Below, piece by piece: positions 9,289-19,725 of a DNA stretch of 64,000 nt. The stretch comes from an uncultured Actinomyces sp. (GTDB lineage: Bacteria; Actinomycetota; Actinomycetes; Actinomycetales; Actinomycetaceae). The position numbers and the translations under genes were made by a program. The stretch spans positions 1-64,000 of the forward strand of contig URAS01000010.1 in NCBI GenBank assembly GCA_900545825.1, written 5' to 3'. The first letter of the stretch is position 1. Every line of letters starts with the position of its first letter. The notes beneath the pieces were generated by a model. The model did no database searches. It was not told where the DNA came from and saw only the letters and a list, made by a program, of their open reading frames with translations.

Positions 9289-9726
9289 CTACAGGCCCAG
9301 CTCCCACTGCCGCGGAATGAGGGCGTCCGGCGGGACGGCCAGCGCGTTCGCGACGTTTTCGACGATCACCCAGCGCAGCGTGTCGCGCAGCTCGTCGCGC
9401 GTGCGGCAGCGCCCCTGGATCGGCAGGCGATAGAGGACGATTCGGGTCTTCAAATGGTGGGCGCGCTCGGCCGGGAAACAGCGGCCGAACACGACGGCGT
9501 GGTCCTCCCAGGGCGCAGGATCCGAGGGCGGGACATCCTCGACCGCGAATTCGATGTCGTTGACCGCCTCCCACTCGACCGCGATGTCCGAGACGGCGGC
9601 GATGGCCAGCTCGTCGAACTGTTCCGAGCGCGTGCGGAAACCCGGCAGGCCCGGCGGGACGAGGACGCCACGCATGCCGCGGCCGTGACGGTCCGGGCGA
9701 TAGTGGTGGGTGCGGTGGTAGGTCAC
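9289..9726 (-). CDS. Metallopeptidase-family (zincin_1) protein lacking the zinc motif
   Basis: 145 residues from the GTG at 9726 (MTYHRTHHYRPDRHGRGMRG). Overall length, the LPPGLPGFRTRSEQFDEL-type N-terminal region, and the pattern IVLYRLPIQGRC followed by a helix match the small actinobacterial metallopeptidase family PF06262, always next to DUF3499. Where family members carry HExxHH in this last helix, this protein reads TLRWVIVENVANALAV: both zinc histidines and the catalytic glutamate are gone. It is therefore probably not a peptidase. A longer open frame upstream only runs antisense to DUF3499. Family placement rests on recall and gene order, so moderate. Confidence 0.7.
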   Translation of the reverse strand: MTYHRTHHYRPDRHGRGMRGVLVPPGLPGFRTRSEQFDELAIAAVSDIAVEWEAVNDIEFAVEDVPPSDPAPWEDHAVVFGRCFPAERAHHLKTRIVLYRLPIQGRCRTRDELRDTLRWVIVENVANALAVPPDALIPRQWELGL

Positions 9727-9774
9727 GGCGTTTACCCTACCGCGAGACGGTGGCGCGCTCAGGCCGCAGCGGCC

Positions 9775-9780
9775 TAATCT
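9775..9780 (+). promoter_or_regulatory. -10 box of a leaderless DUF3499 transcript
   Basis: TAATCT lies exactly six bases before the ATG at 9787, placing the expected transcription start on the start codon. There is no convincing ribosome site. Confidence 0.55.
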
Positions 9781-9786
9781 GGGGTC

Positions 9787-10179
9787 ATGAGTGTCATGCG
9801 TTCCTGCTCCCGGACGGGCTGTTACGCCCCAGCCGTGTCGACGCTCACCTACGTCTACGCCGACGCGACGGCGGTCATCGGGCCGCTGGCCCAGCAGGCC
9901 TCGCCCCACGCCTATGACCTGTGTGCCCGACACACCCAGTCGTTCACCGCGCCGCGGGGATGGCAGGTTGTGCGGCTGCAGATGAATTTTGAGGCGCCGG
10001 AGCCGTCGTCGGACGACCTCGACGCGCTGGCCCAGGCGATCCGCCAGGCCTCGCGGCATCCGCGCCAACCCGAGCGGCAGCCCAGCAGGCGCGAGTCCCC
10101 CGAAGCGCCGGAGAAGCCCAGCGCTGGACCCTCGCTGCACATTGTGCGTGGCGACACCGAATTGCCTGACGGAACGTGA
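9787..10179 (+). CDS. DUF3499 family protein
   Basis: 130 residues. The N-terminal 65 residues carry the family signature: SCSRTGCYAPAVSTLTYVYADATAVIGPL followed by YDLCARHTQSFTAPRGWQVVRL. Paired CxxxGC and CxxH motifs suggest a small zinc-ribbon. The remainder is a disordered tail rich in Pro, Arg and Glu. Function is unknown; the family is actinobacterial and conserved beside mtrA and the zincin-like gene. The start is placed at the first ATG because a -10 box lies six bases upstream. A second ATG nine bases later would remove only three residues. Confidence 0.85.
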   Translation: MSVMRSCSRTGCYAPAVSTLTYVYADATAVIGPLAQQASPHAYDLCARHTQSFTAPRGWQVVRLQMNFEAPEPSSDDLDALAQAIRQASRHPRQPERQPSRRESPEAPEKPSAGPSLHIVRGDTELPDGT

Positions 10180-10192
10180 GAGACTAACGACC

Positions 10193-10870
10193 ATGACGCG
10201 CATTCTTGTTGTTGACGACGACCGGCCATTGGCCGAGATGATCGGCATCGTCCTCGAGTCCGAGGGGTACGAGCCGTTTTACTGCTACGACGGTGCCCAG
10301 GCGTTGGCGACATTCCGCAGCGTCAGCCCCGACCTGGTCCTCCTCGACCTCATGTTGCCGGGCGTCGGGGGCATCGAGATCTGCCAGATGATCCGGGCCG
10401 AGTCCGACGTCCCCATCGTCATGCTGACGGCCAAGTCCGACACGGCCGACGTCGTCGCGGGTCTCGAGGCCGGCGCGGACGACTACATCCCCAAGCCGTT
10501 TAAGCCCAAGGAACTGATCGCCCGTATCCGCGTGCGGTTGCGTGGGCGCGAGGGAGTTGACGACGAGATCGTCCTCGGGCCGCTGACGATCGACCTCAAA
10601 GGCCACGAGGTGCGCCGCGACGGCGAACTCATCCGGCTGACACCGCTGGAGTTCGACCTCCTCGTCACCCTCGCGTCGGATCCGCACAAGGCGTTCGCCC
10701 GCGACGAGCTGCTGGAGAAGATCTGGGGCTACCGGCACGGCTCGGACGCCCGCCTGGTCAACGTCCACGTCCAGCGGCTGCGCGCCAAGATCGAGGTCGA
10801 CCCCGAGCACCCGCAGATCGTCAAGACGGTCCGCGGCGTCGGCTATCGGGCCAGCGCGCCTGACCAGTGA
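10193..10870 (+). CDS. mtrA: Response regulator MtrA
   Basis: 225 residues. The receiver domain (1-115) has the acidic triad around DDD at 8-10, the phospho-acceptor Asp52 in LVLLDLMLPG, the conserved Thr in MLTAKS and the Lys in KPFKPKEL. The C-terminal winged helix of the OmpR/PhoB class (about 128-222) ends in VNVHVQRLRAKIE and VRGVGYRA. MtrA is the essential actinobacterial regulator of cell-wall hydrolases, division and osmotic response. The start is ATG at 10193, 13 bases after DUF3499. The stop overlaps the mtrB GTG (GTGA), so the two are translationally coupled. Confidence 0.95.
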   Translation: MTRILVVDDDRPLAEMIGIVLESEGYEPFYCYDGAQALATFRSVSPDLVLLDLMLPGVGGIEICQMIRAESDVPIVMLTAKSDTADVVAGLEAGADDYIPKPFKPKELIARIRVRLRGREGVDDEIVLGPLTIDLKGHEVRRDGELIRLTPLEFDLLVTLASDPHKAFARDELLEKIWGYRHGSDARLVNVHVQRLRAKIEVDPEHPQIVKTVRGVGYRASAPDQ

Positions 10871-12798
10871 GTGTGTCCCAGCGCGCCGCAACGCTGCGCC
10901 GGCGCGTGAGAGCTTTCGGGCCGTTCCGCATCGTCCGGCAGTCGCTGCCGGTTCGGATCACCGCGCTCATGCTCGTTATCGTCACGGCGGTGATGACGAT
11001 CCTGTCGATTTTCGTCGCCACCCACGTGCGCGACGGCGTGTTCGACGAGCGGCTTAAGCAGATCCTCACCGACTCGTCCCAGCGCATCGAGACCGTCCAG
11101 TCGGCGTTCGACCGCTCGTCGCTCGAGTCGGTCGACCAGGTCCAGGACCTCGCCTACCAGATCATGCTCGAGCAGCGCGACGCCTCCGCGGGCGCCGGCG
11201 GCATCGGCGTGTTCCTCCTGCGCGACACCGACTCGACGTCGCCGAACGTCATCAACGCCGTGGTCGACGAGGACCTCACCCCCGTCATCACGAAAGAGAT
11301 GCGCGAAAAAGTCGAGTCGCATCCGGGCGAATACTGGCAGTCGGTGACGATCCCCACGTCGTCGGGGCGGATGCCGGGCATCGTCGTCGGCTCGACGATT
11401 CAGCTGCCGTTCGTCGGGTCCTACGACATGTTCATCGTCTATTCGCTGGCCACCGAGCAGCGGTCGATCACGATGATCAACCAGGTCCTCGTCGTCGGCA
11501 CCATCGGGATGCTCGTCATCGTCGGCGTCCTCATGCTCATCATGTCGTATCGCGCACTGCTGCCCGTCAGACGAGCGGCGCGGGCGGCGACGAAGGTGGC
11601 CGGCGGCAACCTCAACGTCCGATTGGAAGTCGAGGGCGAGGACGAACTCGCCATGCTGGCGACGGCATTCAACGAGATGACGTCCTATCTGCAACGCCAG
11701 ATCACCGACTACCGGCAGCTTGCCACGCTGCAGCAGCGTTTCGTGTCCGACGTGTCGCACGAGCTGCGCACACCCCTGGCGTCGATCCAGATCGGCGCCG
11801 ACTTTTTGACGGCCAACCTCGACGAGCTGCCGCCGAACCTGCGCCGCCCGGCCGCCCTCATGGGCGAACAGGTCGAACGCTTCTCGGAGATGCTCGCCGA
11901 CCTGCTGGAAATCTCGCGCGTCGACGCCCGCACGGCCCGCATCGAGCACGAGCGCACCGACCTCGTCGTCCTCGTCAACCAGGTGGTCGGCATGTATGCC
12001 CAGATCGCCGAGCGCGCCGGCGTCGAGGTCCGCGTCATCGCGCCGGAGGGCGGTGTCGAGGCCGACGTCGACCGGGTCCGCATCGAACGCGTCATCCGCA
12101 ACCTGCTGCTCAACGCCATCGAATTCGCCGAGTCCAAGCCCGTCGAGATCACCGTCGCCCAGACGCCAACAGCTGCCGCCGTCAAGGTCCGCGACTTCGG
12201 CGTCGGCATGACCGACGAGGTCGCCTCGCACGTGTTCGACCGCTTCTACCGCGCCGACCCCTCGCGCAAACGGACGACCGGCGGCACCGGCCTGGGGCTT
12301 GCGATCTCCGCCGAGGACGCCCACCTCCACGGCGGCATCCTCACCGTGCTGTCGTGCCCGGGTGTCGGATCGAGCTTCGTCATGCTTGTCCCGCGCTTCC
12401 GCGATCGCGACATCGACGAGGTCCCCGCCGCCGTCTACGACCAGGACATCCTCGCCGCACGCATCCTCTGGGCCAAGACCCACCCCGGCGACGTCGACAC
12501 CACCATCGGCATGGTCAGCGACTCGCAGGACCTCGGCGTCCTCGAGGAGGAGATGACGGTCGACATCGACGACATCGACGACCGGGACGACCTGACGATC
12601 GCCGACCTCGCCGACCTTGACGAGGACGACGACGCTTCCGAGCTTTTCGAGGCGGCATACAGCGACGCCGAGCCACTCGGCGACGACGAGGACGCCGCCG
12701 CGACCGGCGACCCCACGATCGACCTGCCCGTCCCCGGCGCCCCGACCCCCGCCACGAAGCGGCACCGCGAAGCCCCAGACGAGGAGGACCACCGATGA
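10867..12798 (+). CDS. mtrB: Sensor histidine kinase MtrB
   Basis: 643 residues. Two membrane helices (about 33-57 and 200-225) flank an extracytoplasmic sensor domain of about 145 residues. HAMP follows (LLPVRRAARAATKVAGGNL), then HisKA with the phospho-acceptor His298 in VSDVSHELRTPLAS, then HATPase_c with NLLLNAIEFAE, DFGVGM and GGTGLGLAIS. This is the cognate kinase of MtrA. After the kinase core, from about residue 510, comes an unusually acidic tail of over 100 residues (DIDDIDDRDD, DLDEDDD) of unknown role. Its ATGA stop overlaps the lpqB start. Confidence 0.95.
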   Translation: MSVSQRAATLRRRVRAFGPFRIVRQSLPVRITALMLVIVTAVMTILSIFVATHVRDGVFDERLKQILTDSSQRIETVQSAFDRSSLESVDQVQDLAYQIMLEQRDASAGAGGIGVFLLRDTDSTSPNVINAVVDEDLTPVITKEMREKVESHPGEYWQSVTIPTSSGRMPGIVVGSTIQLPFVGSYDMFIVYSLATEQRSITMINQVLVVGTIGMLVIVGVLMLIMSYRALLPVRRAARAATKVAGGNLNVRLEVEGEDELAMLATAFNEMTSYLQRQITDYRQLATLQQRFVSDVSHELRTPLASIQIGADFLTANLDELPPNLRRPAALMGEQVERFSEMLADLLEISRVDARTARIEHERTDLVVLVNQVVGMYAQIAERAGVEVRVIAPEGGVEADVDRVRIERVIRNLLLNAIEFAESKPVEITVAQTPTAAAVKVRDFGVGMTDEVASHVFDRFYRADPSRKRTTGGTGLGLAISAEDAHLHGGILTVLSCPGVGSSFVMLVPRFRDRDIDEVPAAVYDQDILAARILWAKTHPGDVDTTIGMVSDSQDLGVLEEEMTVDIDDIDDRDDLTIADLADLDEDDDASELFEAAYSDAEPLGDDEDAAATGDPTIDLPVPGAPTPATKRHREAPDEEDHR

Positions 12799-14453
12799 GG
12801 ACGAAACGCCTGATTCTCGCCGTAGTCCTCGCGCTCGCGGTGACGCTCGCCGGTTGCGTCTCGCTGCCCAGCTCGGGGCCCGTCACGTCGGCCGAACCCG
12901 AACTGGGCGCCCGCCAGCCCCTCGCCCAGCACGCGGCGGGGCCGCGGCGCGGCACGAGCCCCCGCCAGCTCATCGAGGACTTCCAGCGCGCCTGCGCGGC
13001 CGGCTCCTACGACGGGTTCGCCGTCGCGCGACAGTATTTGACGAAGGCGACGGCGAAACGGTGGAACCCCCAGCAGTCGGTCATCGTCGTCGACTCCGAC
13101 CCGGGTGACGGCCTCAAGGTCGAAATGACCGGGTCGACGCCGATCGTCACGACCTCGCATCTGCTGGTCGTCCTCGCCGTCGACGAGCTGGGCCGGTCGG
13201 CCTCCTCCGCTGCCATCGACACCTGGGAATACAGTCTGACCCGCGAAAACGGTCAGTGGCGGATCCAGACGCTCCCCGACGGCATCGTCCTTACGAAATC
13301 CGCGTTCTCGAACGCCTACGCGCGCCGCGACGTCTACTTCTATTCGGCCGACTGGCAGATACCCGTCGCCGACCCGCGGTGGATCGCCCGCAAGGACCTC
13401 GTCCACGGCCTCGTCCAGGCGCTCTACGCCGGCCCGTCGGCCGCGGTCGCCAACTCGGTGCGGTCGGCGTTGCCTACGACGGTGGCCGACGCGGCGCCCG
13501 TCGTCGACGTCGCCGGGCAGCTAGCGTCGGTCACGGTGCCCCAGCAGGTTGCGGCCCTCGGCTCGACGCAGCGGACCCGGGCGCTGTGGCAGTTCCAGTT
13601 GACCCTCGCGGGCGTGCGGGGGATTGCCCACGTCGAACTCCGGTCGGGCCGTCAGATTGTCAGCACCGACAAGCTGCCTGACCCGCCGAACTACGACCTC
13701 GACTACCTCGTCGGCGTGGCACAAGACGAGGTCGTCAAGATCACCGACTCCCGGGTCCAGACGTTCATCGGGGCCGACCAGCTCGCGGGAGTGAAGCCGC
13801 GCTGGCCCGCCACCGGGCCGCTGTCGGGCAGCCCCGCCGTCCTCCTCAACTCCACCCAGACGGCGCTGTTCCTCGAAAGCGGCGACCAACAACGCCGCCT
13901 CCTCCAGTCGACGGGACTCACCCGGCCATGCCTCGACATCGACGGATTCGTGTGGCTGTCGACCGGGCCCGACGGGCTCGTCATCGTCAACCTGTCGGGC
14001 GGGCGCGTCACCCTCACGCCGCCGTGGGACCGCAACGCGAACGTGTCGCGCGTCGTCGTCAACCCCGACGGGTCCCGGCTGGCGACCGTTCGGCACATCG
14101 GCAACCGTGACGTCGTCGAGGTCTTCACCATCGAGCGCGAGGGCGCCGTCCCCACCGCGCTGACGTCCGGCACAGTCGTCGCCCAGCCGCTGACGACTGT
14201 CAACGACATCTCGTGGATGGACCAGACGACGCTCGCCGTGCTGGGGAAGGCCCAGCAGTCCCAGGTTCTCGTCCACCCCGTCAACGGGCTCGACGAAATC
14301 TACGAGGCGCCCAGCCAGTCGGCCACGCTCGTCACCGGCGGGTCGACGGCGAAGCTCCAGGTGCTGACGACCGACAGGCAGCGGCAAGAGCGCGTCGGTC
14401 GGCAGTGGCGGCCCGTCGATTCCGGCGTCGCCGACGTCAATTTCGCCGGGTAG
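12795..14453 (+). CDS. lpqB: Lipoprotein LpqB, partner of MtrAB
   Basis: 552 residues. A lipoprotein signal (MRTKRLILAVVLALAVTLAGC) places the lipidated Cys at about position 21. Residues about 55-300 correspond to the LpqB N-terminal and GerMN domains, and about 310-550 form a beta-propeller-like region with short repeats such as FVWLSTGPDGLVIVNLSGG. LpqB sits outside the membrane, contacts the MtrB sensor domain and tunes MtrA phosphorylation in mycobacteria. The start codon is shared with the mtrB stop, giving a tightly coupled mtrA-mtrB-lpqB operon. Confidence 0.93.
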   Translation: MRTKRLILAVVLALAVTLAGCVSLPSSGPVTSAEPELGARQPLAQHAAGPRRGTSPRQLIEDFQRACAAGSYDGFAVARQYLTKATAKRWNPQQSVIVVDSDPGDGLKVEMTGSTPIVTTSHLLVVLAVDELGRSASSAAIDTWEYSLTRENGQWRIQTLPDGIVLTKSAFSNAYARRDVYFYSADWQIPVADPRWIARKDLVHGLVQALYAGPSAAVANSVRSALPTTVADAAPVVDVAGQLASVTVPQQVAALGSTQRTRALWQFQLTLAGVRGIAHVELRSGRQIVSTDKLPDPPNYDLDYLVGVAQDEVVKITDSRVQTFIGADQLAGVKPRWPATGPLSGSPAVLLNSTQTALFLESGDQQRRLLQSTGLTRPCLDIDGFVWLSTGPDGLVIVNLSGGRVTLTPPWDRNANVSRVVVNPDGSRLATVRHIGNRDVVEVFTIEREGAVPTALTSGTVVAQPLTTVNDISWMDQTTLAVLGKAQQSQVLVHPVNGLDEIYEAPSQSATLVTGGSTAKLQVLTTDRQRQERVGRQWRPVDSGVADVNFAG

Positions 14454-14603
14454 AGCAGGTTTTCCCTGCGAGGCGTGGGGCGCGCGGGGCATCCTGTGTC
14501 CCCAGGGGACGTTTTGGTCCGGTTGTCCCCGAACGCGCCGGGTCGGCCTGCGCCCGGGATCGCTGGCCCTGCCAAGCTGGGGAGCATGCGAGGAGAATCC
14601 CTG

Positions 14604-15362
14604 ATGGCGGTGATCAGCGACGTCACCCATCCGCGCACGTGCGCGGGGTGCGGGCGGGAGGACACGCTGTGGTGCCCCGACTGTGCCGCCCTGTTCGCGG
14701 TCCCACCCACGCCGCGGTGTCCACCCGAGCTCGTCGCGGCCGCCGGCTGTGACCTCCTGAGCTTCCAGGTCTATGCCGGGTGCGCCCGCCAATTCGTCCT
14801 CGCGGCGAAGCACGACCGGCGCCGCGATGTCCAGCCCGTCCTCACCCAGTGCGGCGTCATCGCCGGGCGGGCGCTCGCGGAGCGCGGCTACCGGCCCCGG
14901 TGGGTTGTCCCGGCGCCCTCGTCGCTGAAGCGGCGGTGGCGGCGGCACCTCGTCGCCCACCTCATCGCCGACGGCGTGGCGAAAGGGCTAGCCGAGTCGG
15001 GGGTCCGCCCGATCGCCTGCGTCGACGCGCTGCGTCTCGCATGGAACGCGCGTACTCAGGCGGGACGGTCCGGCGCCCAGCGTGCCGCGGCGCGGTCCGG
15101 CGCGATGCGCGCCCTCGTCGATCTGCCCGGCGAGGTCGTCCTCGTTGACGACGTGGTGACAACGGGCGCGACGGTGGCCGAAGCGGTCCGGGTCCTCCGC
15201 GAGGGCGGGTCGAACGTGCAGGTCGCGCTGAGTTTGACGGTGGCCGAGCGTCCCGGTTCTCACGATATTGCCGGGCGAAATCCAGTGTATCCTCGGTCAC
15301 ACGCGGCTAAAATAAAAGCTACTGCACTTCCCATAAGTGCCCATGAGAAAAGGAGGCGATAG
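14604..15362 (+). CDS. comF: ComF-family phosphoribosyltransferase-like protein
   Basis: 252 residues from ATG 14604, chosen because AGGAGA sits seven bases upstream; ATG 14586 lacks such spacing. An N-terminal zinc-finger-like segment (CAGCGREDTLWCPDCA) precedes a type I phosphoribosyltransferase fold whose PRPP loop VVLVDDVVTTGATVAEA is intact (about residues 178-194). AWNARTQAGRSGAQRAA corresponds to the family's R-x-x-x-T-x-x-Q-x-x-L region, here rather diverged. ComF proteins act in DNA uptake or purine-linked metabolism; the exact reaction is unknown. The last 35 residues come from AT-richer DNA that probably also contains the hpf promoter. Confidence 0.88.
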   Translation: MAVISDVTHPRTCAGCGREDTLWCPDCAALFAVPPTPRCPPELVAAAGCDLLSFQVYAGCARQFVLAAKHDRRRDVQPVLTQCGVIAGRALAERGYRPRWVVPAPSSLKRRWRRHLVAHLIADGVAKGLAESGVRPIACVDALRLAWNARTQAGRSGAQRAAARSGAMRALVDLPGEVVLVDDVVTTGATVAEAVRVLREGGSNVQVALSLTVAERPGSHDIAGRNPVYPRSHAAKIKATALPISAHEKRRR

Positions 15363-15372
15363 CTCAATCCAC

Positions 15373-15415
15373 GGGTCGGCTACTGAGGCCGACCCCAAGC
15401 TCGGGGGCAACCCCC
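15373..15415 (+). promoter_or_regulatory. Two hairpins in the hpf leader
   Basis: GGGTCGGC (15373-15380) pairs perfectly with GCCGACCC (15388-15395) around a seven-base loop. Immediately after, GGGGG (15403-15407) pairs with CCCCC (15411-15415). Both lie between the comF stop and the hpf ribosome site. Conserved hairpins upstream of actinobacterial raiA/hpf genes have been described; whether this is one of them needs a covariance-model search. Confidence 0.55.
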
Positions 15416-15437
15416 TTATCTATGCCCGGAGGAAACA

Positions 15438-16103
15438 ATGGACATCATCGTTAAAGGCCGCAACGCCGAGATCCACCCGAATTTCCGCGACTACGTGGAA
15501 GAGAAGCTCGCGAAGATCGAGCACTTCTATCCCAGGGCTCAGCGCGTCGAAGTCGAAATCACCCACGAACCGAACATGCACCAGGCCGACGTCTCCGAAC
15601 GCGTCGAGATCACGGTCATCGGCAAGGGACCCATCATTCGTGCCGAGGCGGCGTCGTCCGACCGCTACGCCTCCGTCGACATCGCCGCAGGTAAACTCTA
15701 CGAACGCGTGCGTCGCGCCCGTGACCGTGCGAAGGAACATCGCCGCCGCAACGATCGTTCGCTGCATGAGGCGTCGGACATCGACATCGAGAAGCTCGAC
15801 CTGGCGGACGCGCGTCCGGCGGCGATCAGCGAGGACAATCAGGGATTCGATCCGGATACGCCGCGCGATCGCGAGCTGGGTGTCGCCGACGAGGTCCAGT
15901 TGGGCGACTCTCCCGTCCTTGTTCGCCAGAAGCTGCATGAAGCGAAGGCGATGACGGTCAGCGAGGCCCTCTACCAGATGGAGCTGGTGGGGCACCCGTT
16001 CTTCCTGTTCATCGACTCTGAAACGAAGCAGCCCTGCGCGGTTTACCACCGTCGCGGATGGACGTACGGCGTGATCCGCCTGGATACGACGACGAACATC
16101 TAG
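15438..16103 (+). CDS. hpf: Long-form ribosome hibernation-promoting factor
   Basis: 221 residues. The N-terminal domain (1-100) is the ribosome-binding beta-alpha fold: MDIIVKGRNAEIHPNFRDYVEEKLAKIEHFYP. A charged linker (REKEHRRRNDRS-like, about 95-150) leads to the C-terminal dimerisation domain with KAMTVSEALYQMELVGHPFFLFID and RRGWTYGVIRL. Long HPF dimerises 70S ribosomes into 100S particles in stationary phase or stress. GGAGGAAAC before the ATG is a strong ribosome site. A leader with two hairpins and a Rho-independent terminator flank the gene, so it is a single-gene unit, placed just before secA as in most actinobacteria. Confidence 0.95.
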   Translation: MDIIVKGRNAEIHPNFRDYVEEKLAKIEHFYPRAQRVEVEITHEPNMHQADVSERVEITVIGKGPIIRAEAASSDRYASVDIAAGKLYERVRRARDRAKEHRRRNDRSLHEASDIDIEKLDLADARPAAISEDNQGFDPDTPRDRELGVADEVQLGDSPVLVRQKLHEAKAMTVSEALYQMELVGHPFFLFIDSETKQPCAVYHRRGWTYGVIRLDTTTNI

Positions 16104-16116
16104 ACCCTGAGGGGCA

Positions 16117-16150
16117 GCCGGCGGCCACGACGATGTGGCCGCCGGCTTTC
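16117..16150 (+). terminator. Rho-independent terminator after hpf
   Basis: A perfect 12-base stem, GCCGGCGGCCAC (16117-16128) with GTGGCCGCCGGC (16135-16146), six-base loop, followed by TTTCGT. Confidence 0.85.
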
Positions 16151-16189
16151 GTACGCGGCCCGGGCTGCACACGAGCGTGAGGTCTGCTT

Positions 16190-16195
16190 TAGGAT
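16190..16195 (+). promoter_or_regulatory. Candidate -10 box of secA
   Basis: TAGGAT about 34 bases before the secA GTG, downstream of the hpf terminator. It would give a leader of about 27 bases that includes the GGGAG ribosome site. No clear -35 element is seen. Confidence 0.4.
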
Positions 16196-16228
16196 GGGGG
16201 AGAACCAGACGATTAACCGGGAGTAGAC

Positions 16229-19024
<2,796 letters not shown>

Positions 19025-19044
19025 ACGCGCTCTGCTGCGTGTGT

Positions 19045-19087
19045 GCCGCGCCCGGCGTCCTCGTGACGAAGGGCGCGGCCCTTTTTT
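19045..19087 (+). terminator. Rho-independent terminator after secA
   Basis: GCCGCGCCC (19045-19053) pairs with GGGCGCGGC (19071-19079) and is followed by CCC and six T residues. Confidence 0.88.
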
Positions 19088-19109
19088 GTGCCGAGGAGGC
19101 GTCGCATCC

Positions 19110-19709
19110 TCAGCCGACCTCGAGTGCGGTGATCTTCCACCGCGACGCATACGATTCCGCGCGAAACGCGACGGCCCTGGAGCGGTTGCCCGTGTCGACG
19201 ATGCCGATGCATTCGAAGCTCACGTGGTCGGCGGTGACCCGGCCTGTCTGAATGCGGACGCTGCGGGTGCGCAGGCGCGGCGCGGGTGGCCGGCGGGTGG
19301 CCGTCAGCTCGGTGCGTTTGCGCATCGCCACCATAATGTCGGTGGCCAGCCAGCGACCCAGCTGCTCGCACGGGCGGTATCCCTCGAGGACCTCGATGAT
19401 GACCCGCACCATCGTGTGCGCCCACGGGTGCGGCTGGGGCAGCGGCGTGGCGAGCGGATGGATCCGCCACCCCGTGCGTGTTAGCTGGTCTTCGGCCTTG
19501 CGACCCAGCGGGTCGACCGGGCACAGTCGCAGCGGCATGGGGCGCAGGGGCGCCGTCGTGGGGCGACAGGTTGGCGGCGCACCCGCGGGAGCCGTGCCCG
19601 GCAGTGCAGGCACATGGCCGAAGCCGGGGATCGGGCGGCAGCGCGGGCGAGTGGACTGCAGGGGGAGGCGAGCGGGACGCGGCTGGTCGGCAAGCGCAGT
19701 AGCGGGCAT
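19110..19709 (-). CDS. Rv3235 family protein
   Basis: 199 residues. The first 85 are proline/arginine-rich and probably disordered. The conserved half has HTMVRVIIEVLEGYRPCEQLGRWLATDIMVAMRKR followed by RVRSVRIQTGRVTADHVSFECIGIVDTGNRSRAVAFRAE-like strands, the pattern of the actinobacterial Rv3235 family, whose function is unknown. A strong AAGGAAGGA site precedes the ATG. It starts 16 bases after the LysM gene stop, on the same strand, so the two form an operon, also the usual arrangement near secA in actinobacteria. Confidence 0.72.
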   Translation of the reverse strand: MPATALADQPRPARLPLQSTRPRCRPIPGFGHVPALPGTAPAGAPPTCRPTTAPLRPMPLRLCPVDPLGRKAEDQLTRTGWRIHPLATPLPQPHPWAHTMVRVIIEVLEGYRPCEQLGRWLATDIMVAMRKRTELTATRRPPAPRLRTRSVRIQTGRVTADHVSFECIGIVDTGNRSRAVAFRAESYASRWKITALEVG

Positions 19710-19725
19710 CGGGGGAATCCTTCCT

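Noticed and set aside
9727..10248. Long minus-strand extension upstream of the zincin-like gene.
   Set aside because: It runs antisense through DUF3499 and into mtrA, with no family resemblance; GTG 9726 is a sensible start.
14454..14603. Small palindromes such as GTCCCCAGGGGAC before comF.
   Set aside because: Short GC palindromes are expected by chance here, and no T run or conserved arrangement supports a terminator or operator.
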